A stretch of 10,133 bases of DNA, taken from positions 1 to 10,133 of the forward strand of contig CAAGGF010000025.1 of NCBI GenBank assembly GCA_900769325.1, given 5' to 3'. A program made the translations under genes and the position numbers. The notes beneath the pieces were generated by a model that was not told where the DNA came from, made no database searches, and was given only the letters and a program-made list of their open reading frames with translations. Origin of the DNA: Spirochaetia bacterium (lineage in GTDB: Bacteria > Spirochaetota > Spirochaetia > Treponematales > Treponemataceae). Below, piece after piece: positions 1-4,670 of the stretch; position 1 is the stretch's first letter, and each line of letters starts with the position of its first letter.

Positions 1-1
1 A

Positions 2-304
2 GATTTTTCAAAAACAATCAATGAGAAAGTCCTCAAAGCCAAAATCACCGAAGATTCAAGGAGGACTTTTATGACTCTCGAACAAGAAATAAGACTCGCC
101 GCCAAACATGCCGCCCAAGCGGCCGCTAAAGAAGCGGCTGAGAAAGCTTCTAAAGAAGGTTATGAAAAGGGCTATAAAGAAGCTGAAAAAGAAAAGGAAC
201 TGGCTGTAAAAAATAATGCAAGAAAACTTAAAGAATCCGGAGTTTCGGTGGAGATTATTTCTAAATGTACAGGGCTTTCGTTAGAGGAGGTTCAAAACCT
301 GTAA
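2..304 (+). CDS. Rpn-family PD-(D/E)XK nuclease (recombination-promoting nuclease / putative transposase), C-terminal fragment cut by window edge
   Basis: The frame is open from the first codon of the window, so the gene starts upstream. The visible part is about 100 residues of a charged, helical tail containing SRRTFMTLEQEIRLA, followed by Ala/Glu/Lys-rich repeats and ending VEIISKCTGLSLEEVQNL. This layout (a short 'RR-x-x-MTLEQE' segment, a low-complexity helical spacer, then a small helix-turn-helix-like 'I-x-x-x-TGLS-x-EE-x' end) is typical of the Rpn/PD-(D/E)XK transposase-like family, which is often multicopy in Treponema. The catalytic core is outside the window, so activity cannot be judged. 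An ATG at 71 has an AAGGAGG about 7 nt upstream, which could allow an internal start. The continuous upstream frame with family-like residues argues that the ATG is internal. Confidence 0.75.
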   Translation, partial: DFSKTINEKVLKAKITEDSRRTFMTLEQEIRLAAKHAAQAAAKEAAEKASKEGYEKGYKEAEKEKELAVKNNARKLKESGVSVEIISKCTGLSLEEVQNL

Positions 305-313
305 AATTATTAT

Positions 314-351
314 AAGTTATCTCTAAAAGATTCAGTTTTTAGAGGTAACTT
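314..351. terminator. Stem-loop after the nuclease gene
   Basis: AAGTTATCTCTAAAA pairs with TTTTAGAGGTAACTT around a short loop, giving 15 pairs of which one is G-T. It starts 9 nt after the stop at 304. There is no clear T-run after it on the plus strand, so it is a strong hairpin and only a possible terminator. Confidence 0.5.
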
Positions 352-386
352 TGAAAATTCCAAAGAGAAATAAATAGAGTAACAGT

Positions 387-1346
387 ATGGGATTTTTTAA
401 GAAAAAGTGCATTTTGACTTCGGCTGTTTTTTTTGCGGTAAGTTCCGTTTTGTGTGCTAAAAATTTTTCATTCAATTTAATTCCTTATTTTGCAGTTGAA
501 ACGAGCGTTATTGAAGAAGCGTATTACTACGAAGATTATTCAAAATACGCTGACGAAATGTGCAGTCTTCTTGAATGGGAACAGAAACCGTCTTATATAT
601 TCGGGCTTGAAGGCATTTTTAATCTGAATAAATTTGTTTTTTCTTTGGATTTTTCTGCAAAACTTCCAGTTCGCTCTGGTTCAATGATGGATTCAGATTA
701 TTGGACGGACGGAATGAAATTCAATTATTCAATAAATGAAAATTATCTTGACAAAGGTTTTGCTGCAAAAACAGGATTAGCATATAATTTTGATTTTTCA
801 GTTTTTTCTTTCAAACCTTTAATTCAGTTTTCATATTCGTTTATTTCGTTTAATGCAAAAAACGGTTACGGCTGGTACGGTGGTTCTGCACATTCTTCAG
901 ACGGAAATGTCCATTCTTGGGATAGTCCGTATGCTCATTATTATCCCGATGGAAAATATCATCTTGCCGGCGTTGATTATGAAAATCAGACTTTCAGTAT
1001 TTTAACTGGATTTGATTTTTCAAAAATTTTATTTAAAAAGTGGCGTACAGGAATCGGATTTCTTATTGCACCTTTTACCTACGCATACGCAAAAGATCAT
1101 CATCTTGGAAAAAGCAGTAATTTTTATTCGGAAGATTTTGTTTATATTTGGTTTAAAAATTTTCAATTCAGTTTAAAAAATGATTTTATCATTTCTGAAC
1201 GATTCTCTGTAAATTCCATGGTTGAAGGAAATTTTATTCAGCTTACAAAAGGTAAAAATTATTACAACGGCGAATTGAATCAGCAGAAGGGCGGTTTTTC
1301 TTACAAAGGTTTTAAAGCAACAGTAGGATTTTGCGTTTCTTTTTAA
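387..1346 (+). CDS. Omptin-like outer-membrane aspartyl protease (beta-barrel), family A26 candidate
   Basis: The 319-aa protein starts with a signal peptide (KKK, hydrophobic core, likely cleavage after VLCA at residues 21-24). It has alternating aromatic/polar beta strands throughout and ends in Phe (GFCVSF), as outer-membrane barrels do. Two loops match the omptin active site. D102-S-D104 in SGSMMDSDYW corresponds to the OmpT Asp83-x-Asp85 pair within a similar 'G-x-M-x-D-x-D-W' loop. D237-H-H239 in AKDHHLG corresponds to the Asp210-x-His212 pair. The mature length (about 295 aa) equals that of OmpT. If this is right, the protein is a surface endopeptidase; its substrate is unknown. The ribosome-binding site is weak (aatagagtaacagt before the ATG). 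The gene stands alone between hairpins. The alternative is an unrelated porin-like barrel with chance motifs. Confidence 0.68.
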   Translation: MGFFKKKCILTSAVFFAVSSVLCAKNFSFNLIPYFAVETSVIEEAYYYEDYSKYADEMCSLLEWEQKPSYIFGLEGIFNLNKFVFSLDFSAKLPVRSGSMMDSDYWTDGMKFNYSINENYLDKGFAAKTGLAYNFDFSVFSFKPLIQFSYSFISFNAKNGYGWYGGSAHSSDGNVHSWDSPYAHYYPDGKYHLAGVDYENQTFSILTGFDFSKILFKKWRTGIGFLIAPFTYAYAKDHHLGKSSNFYSEDFVYIWFKNFQFSLKNDFIISERFSVNSMVEGNFIQLTKGKNYYNGELNQQKGGFSYKGFKATVGFCVSF

Positions 1347-1351
1347 AAAGA

Positions 1352-1382
1352 AAACCTTGCTTTCGGTTTGAAAACAAGGTTT
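1352..1382 (+). terminator. Hairpin terminator of the omptin-like gene
   Basis: AAACCTTG (1352-1359) pairs with CAAGGTTT (1375-1382). An inner TTTC/GAAA helix lies between them. It begins 6 nt after the stop codon at 1346. The T-run is short, so termination efficiency is uncertain. Confidence 0.55.
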
Positions 1383-1386
1383 ACGG

Positions 1387-1405
1387 TTGAAAATTAAATT
1401 TTCAA
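1387..1405. terminator. 19-bp palindrome between convergent genes
   Basis: TTGAAAATT and AATTTTCAA are perfect complements around a central A. The palindrome lies between the omptin-like gene (+) and the lipoprotein gene (-), 10 nt past the latter's stop. It is AT-only apart from one G-C pair per arm, so it is a weak bidirectional terminator candidate. Confidence 0.35.
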
Positions 1406-1415
1406 GTTTTGAATT

Positions 1416-1565
1416 TTATTTTTCAAATCCTGGATTTTCAGAATGAATAACTTCGCCCTCTATTGCTGCTGACTGTGCCGGTACAGTTTCTCTTGTTGTT
1501 TTGCAAGAAGCAAAAACGACTCCTAGAATCATACATGATGTAAGAATCAAAAGTAATTTTTTCAT
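1416..1565 (-). CDS. Small predicted lipoprotein, 49 aa
   Basis: Reading the minus strand from the ATG at 1565 gives MKKLLLILTSCMILGVVFAS, then C21 and a short polar tail (KTTRETVPAQ ... NPGFEK) ending in TAA. FAS|C is an acceptable spirochaetal lipobox (small residue before Cys), so Cys21 should be lipidated and the 29-residue mature peptide membrane-anchored. AGGAG sits 7 nt before the ATG, which supports this start. The gene is short, has no recognised domain and is transcribed away from the RNA array behind it. No function can be assigned. Its size and tail resemble the very small accessory lipoproteins common in Treponema. Confidence 0.72.
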   Translation of the reverse strand: MKKLLLILTSCMILGVVFASCKTTRETVPAQSAAIEGEVIHSENPGFEK

Positions 1566-1580
1566 TGGAAACTCCTGTTT

Positions 1581-1593
1581 GACTTTGAAAGTC
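1581..1593. promoter_or_regulatory. Perfect 13-bp palindrome upstream of the lipoprotein gene
   Basis: GACTTTGAAAGTC lies 15 nt upstream of the lipoprotein ATG, inside the leader. It could be an operator or a small stem-loop. No regulator can be named. Confidence 0.25.
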
Positions 1594-1625
1594 ATTTAAA
1601 TTTTTGCACAACCTTCTAATTGCGT

Positions 1626-1643
1626 GCATCTTTTACAAGATAA
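1626..1643 (-). other. Degenerate junction of the structured-RNA array (3' arm TTATCTTG, spacer, 5' arm AAGATGC)
   Basis: On the minus strand this reads TTATCTTGTAAAAGATGC, which closely parallels the junction between the two intact units at 1881-1899 (GTACCTT, G, TAAA, AAGATGC). A matching 5' arm AAGATAA exists at 1800-1806, giving a possible 170-nt unit (1637-1806), but it lacks the CAGCAA box. The unit starting at AAGATGC (1626-1632) has ACGCAA rather than ATACAGCAA and no GCATCTT partner downstream. I read both as decayed units. Confidence 0.35.
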
Positions 1644-1825
1644 GTTAATTTTATAATAACATTTTAAAAATAGCAACAAAAAAGAATTCGTTGCGAGGTG
1701 GGCATGTTGATTAGAACTGGTAAAAATTTTTCAGTTTTTTTTAATCAGATTGAAATTAGACAATGTATTGATTAAGACTTTCGATTTTTGTTCCGACGAT
1801 TATCTTTATTCAGGGCTTTATTTAC

Positions 1826-1887
1826 AAGATGCCAATTATGCTTATATAGATTATCAGTCTATTGCTTTTATTTGCTGTACGCATCTT
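1826..1887 (-). ncRNA. Structured RNA unit 4 (Y-RNA-like; anticodon-arm mimic with loop CTGATAA)
   Basis: On the minus strand, 5' arm AAGATGC (1881-1887) pairs perfectly with 3' arm GCATCTT (1826-1832), which is followed by G. The 5' arm is followed by GTACAGCAA, the box shared with the other units. The 62-nt unit holds ATAGA-CTGATAA-TCTAT: a 5-bp stem and 7-nt loop shaped like a tRNA anticodon arm, with C32, T33, anticodon GAT (Ile) and A37-A38. No D or T arm is present. It follows unit 3 after 5 nt. The inferred role is a small RNA ligand of the DUF2828 protein; expression is not shown. Confidence 0.55.
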
Positions 1888-1892
1888 TTTAC

Positions 1893-1978
1893 AAGGTACC
1901 CATGGTTTTCTACGCCACTTTACGCGATATTTTTGTATTTGAGTTTCCTCTTTAGAAAAAAATTGCTGCATGCACCTT
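1893..1978 (-). ncRNA. Structured RNA unit 3 (Y-RNA-like)
   Basis: On the minus strand, 5' arm AAGGTGC (1972-1978) pairs with 3' arm GTACCTT (1893-1899) through seven pairs, one of them G-U. The 3' arm is followed by G as in the other units. ATGCAGCAA follows the 5' arm. The 86-nt unit contains small hairpins (GAG-GAAA-CTC, and CGC/GCG around GTAAAGTG), but I see no tRNA-like T or D arm. It lies about 140 nt beyond the DUF2828 stop codon on the same strand, past the hairpin at 2085-2109, so it may have its own promoter; none is clear. Confidence 0.5.
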
Positions 1979-2084
1979 TATAAATCATTCAGTAAAATTG
2001 AAATGAATCGCGTTTTAATCTGAATGAAATGTCCTTTAATTATACTACTGCGTCCTTCGCAGCATAGCTGCTCGGCATTTCGCT

Positions 2085-2109
2085 AAAAACAGTCCACTGG
2101 ACTGTTTTT
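2085..2109 (-). terminator. Rho-independent terminator of the DUF2828 gene (possibly bidirectional)
   Basis: AAAAACAGTCCA and TGGACTGTTTTT are complementary around a single base. On the minus strand the hairpin ends in TTTTT, 8 nt past the stop codon at 2118. The remaining intergenic stretch, 1984-2084, holds a CTGCG/CGCAG hairpin (2048-2062) and otherwise nothing I can assign. Confidence 0.65.
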
Positions 2110-2117
2110 TCGCCTTA

Positions 2118-3728
2118 TCAGGCGACGCTCAATGTGTCAAACTCAGAATATGGTTCAAGTATCTGAAGCATGAACTCATACGGAGTTACAACTTTGAGGT
2201 TTCCGCTCACTACATCGGCAAAAATGTTTGCTGATGCACCGCTTACAAGTTTTACGCCCTTTTCGTTCATAGTAACAGGAAGGTGTGTATCACGGGCTTC
2301 AACATTCCAGAATACGATTTCCGGGAGTTCGTAACCGGCTGCTTCAAACTCCTTTTTGTAGAATTCGAAGGTTGATTCCTTTGAAGAGCAGCAGTACGAA
2401 TGGTCAAGAGACGTTTCGCTTAAACTCTTGACTCGTTCGTTTGTAGCTGTGTCCGATATTGTCACAGCTGCATCAAATTCCATGTCAGAAATAATCAAAA
2501 TGCGTTCAATCATTTCTTCTTTTGGAACATTTCTGCTTTTTGCTACATCAAGAATCAGAAGGTAAACCTTTCCGATGTCAGTGTTGGTAACATCATCAAA
2601 TTTTGAAATGAAGTTTAACTTCTTTTGCAAAGTATCTGCGTTCTCTGGAATCTGAATAAGTTTAGGTTCAGAGCTGAAAGTGATAAAGCTGTCTTTAAAA
2701 GCACCATTCAGTTGTTCTGCAAAAAGTAAAGCTAAAGAGGTAGCAATGTTGATTGCAGCAGAATCTCTGCCTCCATACATGGAACCAGAACCGTCACGGA
2801 CAACAATGGTTTTTGAATCAAAACTTCCGCGGTTTAAGGCTTTCCAGCTTGCTTCAAGAGGGAGAGCTTTTTCATCTGGAAGAGAGTTAAATCCTCTCCA
2901 GCCATTCATAAACGGTGCAACAATCTGGTACGGATAAAGAGTTCTAGTATTAAGCTTTATCTTTTCTTCTTCAGGAATTTCTTCACCACGGGCAAGTTTT
3001 TCCGCCTGCTCGACAACCTTGTTCAAGAAACTTTTATAGCGTTCTTCATCGTTACGCATAAATGCCTTCTTGTAACGAAGCATTGCCTGACTTGGTTGCT
3101 TTGAATAATCAAAAGTGTAATCTTTACGGCGAAGGTTATCTTCCAGAATTTTGATTTCCTTACGAAGTGCAGAACACAGTTTACGATATTTTGCAGCATT
3201 CATTCCAAGGGAAGTCATTACGATTTTTGCTTTGGCAACGCTTTCCTTAGAAGAAGTATTAATAGAAGGAAGCCACTTACCAAGCAGACTGACTTCGCCA
3301 CCATTCTTCATTGCTTTCTTGTCTTTTTCAAGCTGAATTTTTATCAGTGCGATTGCATCATCTTTTACAGGTGTATCAAGCAGAACAAGAAGATCGTCCC
3401 AGCGACCGTATTCAGGAACAGCGTAGACAATCTGTTTTGCCATTTCCGGATAGAACTTAGCCAGCTCCTTCAAAAGTACGCGGAAACTGTTTCTCTCTCC
3501 GAGTCCGCCACGAATATTCCGCATGTAAAAAAGAATCTTGATTGCAATTACAGGATTTTCTGCGTAGGCGTTTGCAAAAAGTTTGTCCAAATCTTCGAGA
3601 TTTTTTCTCATACCGCCGCACAAAGAAAAGAAATCCAGACAAGCAGAACCTGTAGACTTATAAGCCAAATCACCATTTTCGGTGTGAGTAATGTTCAACT
3701 GACATTTAATTGACTGTAATGCGTTCAT
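2118..3728 (-). CDS. DUF2828 protein: TROVE/Ro60-like HEAT-repeat region plus vWA domain
   Basis: The 536-aa protein is a full-length DUF2828-type protein. The N-terminal helical half carries NIRGGLGERNSFR (about residues 69-81) and PEYGRWDDLL (about 104-113), hallmarks of this family and reminiscent of TROVE proteins. The C-terminal half is a von Willebrand A domain. Its metal-site motif D-G-S-G-S (in VVRDGSGSMYGG, about residue 310) is intact, with LIISDMEF and the family-typical IVFWNVE ... GVKLVSGAS further on. Ro60/Rsr proteins bind Y RNAs and misfolded RNA through the helical ring. I infer RNA binding here; DUF2828 itself is poorly characterised. GGAGG lies 6 nt before the ATG. Two structured RNA units lie upstream and two or more downstream on the same strand, which fits an RNP. 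No RtcB, RtcA or PNPase gene is in the window. Confidence 0.85.
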   Translation of the reverse strand: MNALQSIKCQLNITHTENGDLAYKSTGSACLDFFSLCGGMRKNLEDLDKLFANAYAENPVIAIKILFYMRNIRGGLGERNSFRVLLKELAKFYPEMAKQIVYAVPEYGRWDDLLVLLDTPVKDDAIALIKIQLEKDKKAMKNGGEVSLLGKWLPSINTSSKESVAKAKIVMTSLGMNAAKYRKLCSALRKEIKILEDNLRRKDYTFDYSKQPSQAMLRYKKAFMRNDEERYKSFLNKVVEQAEKLARGEEIPEEEKIKLNTRTLYPYQIVAPFMNGWRGFNSLPDEKALPLEASWKALNRGSFDSKTIVVRDGSGSMYGGRDSAAINIATSLALLFAEQLNGAFKDSFITFSSEPKLIQIPENADTLQKKLNFISKFDDVTNTDIGKVYLLILDVAKSRNVPKEEMIERILIISDMEFDAAVTISDTATNERVKSLSETSLDHSYCCSSKESTFEFYKKEFEAAGYELPEIVFWNVEARDTHLPVTMNEKGVKLVSGASANIFADVVSGNLKVVTPYEFMLQILEPYSEFDTLSVA

Positions 3729-3861
3729 TTTAAACCTCCATTCGGTGAGTTTTCATCAGAAAACCCAATAGTGAGCAATAGCGAACGAACAACGCTTCTT
3801 TTATCATTCAAAAAAAATGGCAGTCTTGAGACAGAGCTAATGAATAGTTGTCTACAGACAC
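3729..3861 (-). other. Leader between RNA unit 2 and the DUF2828 gene
   Basis: On the minus strand this stretch holds a weak GTCT/AGAC hairpin followed by a run of eight T (3810-3817), a possible terminator or attenuator separating the RNA units from the gene. Nearer the start codon is GTTTTC-TGAT-GAAAAC (3749-3764), a hairpin just upstream of the ribosome-binding site. Confidence 0.35.
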
Positions 3862-3960
3862 AAGATACAAAATCGAGGCGGGGATCGAACCCGCGAACTT
3901 CAGTTTACAAGACTGATGCTTAACCATTTAAGCTACTCTAAAAATTGCTGTATGTATCTT
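3862..3960 (-). ncRNA. Structured RNA unit 2 (Y-RNA-like) with an embedded tRNA-Thr(UGU)-like fold
   Basis: On the minus strand, 5' arm AAGATAC (3954-3960) pairs perfectly with 3' arm GTATCTT (3862-3868), which is followed by G; ATACAGCAA follows the 5' arm. Inside is a tRNA fold in normal order. The D arm is GCTT-AAATGGTT-AAGC (3918-3933). A perfect anticodon arm TCAGT/ACTGA has loop CTTGTAA (anticodon TGT, Thr). Next come variable region AGTTC and T arm GCGGG-TTCGATC-CCCGC. The acceptor stem is only TAGAG/CTCGA with an A-G mismatch, followed by T-rich unpaired strands, and there is no usable 3' acceptor end. It is therefore a tRNA mimic inside a larger closing helix, not a working tRNA. A pseudogenised tRNA is the alternative, but the covarying outer helix argues against that. 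Confidence 0.72.
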
Positions 3961-3971
3961 TCTGCCATAAC

Positions 3972-4092
3972 AAGGCACCTTTAATTTCTATCTGGTGCTC
4001 TACCAGCTGAGCTACTCCCGCATGAAGAGCAGGAGATGGGAATCGAACCTACGACACCCTGATTGTATCAAGACTTTTGCTGTATGTGCCTT
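3972..4092 (-). ncRNA. Structured RNA unit 1 (Y-RNA-like) with a circularly permuted tRNA(Gly)-like fold
   Basis: On the minus strand, 5' arm AAGGCAC (4086-4092) pairs perfectly with 3' arm GTGCCTT (3972-3978), followed by G; ATACAGCAA follows the 5' arm. The body is a tRNA in permuted order: anticodon-stem 3' side ATCAGG (4058-4063), variable GTGTC, T arm with loop TTCGATT (4036-4052), acceptor 3' strand CTCCTGC, 7-nt loop TCTTCAT, acceptor 5' strand GCGGGAG (4015-4021), TA, D arm GCTC-AGCTGGTA-GAGC (3997-4012), A, and anticodon-stem 5' side CCAGAT (3990-3995). All spacings equal those of a real tRNA. The acceptor stem has seven pairs (one G-U), the T stem one A-C mismatch and the anticodon stem one A-A. 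Acceptor and D arm resemble tRNA-Gly. This opened-anticodon, capped-acceptor topology is, as I recall, that of the YrlA-type Y RNA tRNA-like module. Confidence 0.75.
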
Positions 4093-4101
4093 TATGAATT
4101 T

Positions 4102-4130
4102 ACAATATCATGTAAAAAGCGAACTGTCAT
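4102..4130 (-). promoter_or_regulatory. Sigma-70-type promoter for RNA unit 1 and possibly the whole DUF2828 operon
   Basis: On the minus strand, ATGACA (4125-4130) and TATTGT (4102-4107) are separated by exactly 17 bp. Transcription would begin about 8 nt further on, at or next to the AAAGGCAC that opens RNA unit 1. The placement relative to the RNA 5' arm is the main support. Confidence 0.5.
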
Positions 4131-4199
4131 TAAAGTGCTAGTTGAATTTTTACTATTATTTCCGCGAAAAAACTTGCCTCTTAAATTTTTTATTTCTTT

Positions 4200-4445
4200 G
4201 GGCGTTCCCCTCCTCAGACTGTCTAAAAATTTATTTTCCTAGTGTCATCCCGAACTTGTTTCGGGATCTGTACGCTATATATACTGCGGATTCTGAAACA
4301 AGATCAGAATGACATTAGTTTTTAGACAATCTCTCCTGGCGTCGGGTCGGGCTTTGCGCACTTCCGCTGCCGCTCCATTCCAAAAACAATAGACTGAAGT
4401 CCATTGTTTTTGGAACGCCTCCGGCGGTGCTACAATCCCTAACGC
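4200..4445. repeat. Palindromic intergenic repeat element interrupted by a smaller insertion
   Basis: The outer element runs from GGGCGTTCCCC (4200) to ATCCCTAACGC (ends 4445), with complementary ends GCGTT/AACGC. It is strikingly GC-richer than its surroundings (GCGTCGGGTCGGGC, GCCTCCGGCGGTGC) and encloses a 13-bp inverted repeat TTCCAAAAACAAT/ATTGTTTTTGGAA (4378-4390 and 4403-4415). The style matches short dispersed intergenic repeats of several gut and oral bacteria. A second copy is not present in this window. Confidence 0.55.
4215..4332. mobile_element. MITE-like insertion (about 118 bp) nested in the palindromic repeat
   Basis: Terminal inverted repeats AGACTGTCTAAAAA (4216-4229) and TTTTTAGACAATCT (4319-4332) match at 13 of 14 positions. 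CTCCT occurs immediately outside on both sides (4210-4214 and 4333-4337), consistent with a target-site duplication. Removing the insert and one CTCCT restores a continuous outer repeat (CCCCTCCTGGCGTCGGG). Inside are two copies of a 24-bp palindromic word in opposite orientation, GTCATCCCGAACTTG... (from 4244) and its diverged mirror ending at 4313. There is no transposase, so it would be mobilised in trans. Confidence 0.6.
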
Positions 4446-4452
4446 AAGAATT

Positions 4453-4668
4453 TTATGCAATAACCTCAAAACATTCTTCAAATTTTGCTTTCATTGCATA
4501 ATCCTGCGAATTGAAAAACAGAAGACCGATTAAAACATAGCCGTTTAATTTTTCCATTACGATTTTTTCAAAGCCGTAACGATTTGTAATTTCCTGCAAA
4601 AAATTTTCTTTCCAGCCGTCGCGGGGGAAAAAGGTTATAATTACGGAAATTTTAGTGTAAAATATGAC
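4453..4668 (-). pseudogene. Truncated or decayed coding frame, 71 codons, unidentified
   Basis: The minus-strand frame is open from 4668 to the stop at 4453 with natural composition: KISVIITFFPRDGWKEN ... EKIVMEKLNGYVLIGLLFF ... KAKFEECFEVIA. There is no ATG, GTG or TTG near its 5' end, and the frame is closed by a stop 3 bases from the PHP start codon on the other strand. The 5' part therefore seems lost at the PHP gene boundary. Its 3' end abuts the repeat element at 4445. I do not recognise the family. An internal ATG (34 codons left) has no ribosome-binding site. Confidence 0.5.
4636..4641 (+). promoter_or_regulatory. Possible -10 box of the PHP gene
   Basis: TATAAT lies 29 nt before the ATG at 4671. 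No convincing -35 hexamer is found at 16-18 bp, so this is tentative. Confidence 0.3.
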
Positions 4669-4670
4669 TT

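Noticed and set aside
1438..1629. 63-codon minus-strand frame
   Set aside because: It overlaps the 49-aa lipoprotein gene in another frame and has no ribosome-binding site or sensible composition.
1750..1983. 77-codon plus-strand frame starting at TTG
   Set aside because: It has no ribosome-binding site, has Cys/Tyr/Phe-rich unnatural composition, and lies across RNA units 3 and 4, whose paired arms explain the sequence better.
2680..3642. Several open frames of 61-85 codons inside the DUF2828 gene
   Set aside because: They are antisense or out-of-frame shadows of a well-supported long gene.
3862..4092. Two ordinary tRNA genes (Thr and Gly)
   Set aside because: One has an eroded acceptor stem and the other has its halves in reversed order. 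Both are enclosed by covarying outer helices, so they are mimics rather than working tRNAs.
1626..4092. CRISPR array
   Set aside because: The recurring elements are paired arms with covarying sequence and irregular spacing, not identical direct repeats with uniform spacers; no cas genes.
4275..4481. 68-codon minus-strand frame
   Set aside because: It is made up of the MITE-like insert and the GC-rich repeat; no start signal.
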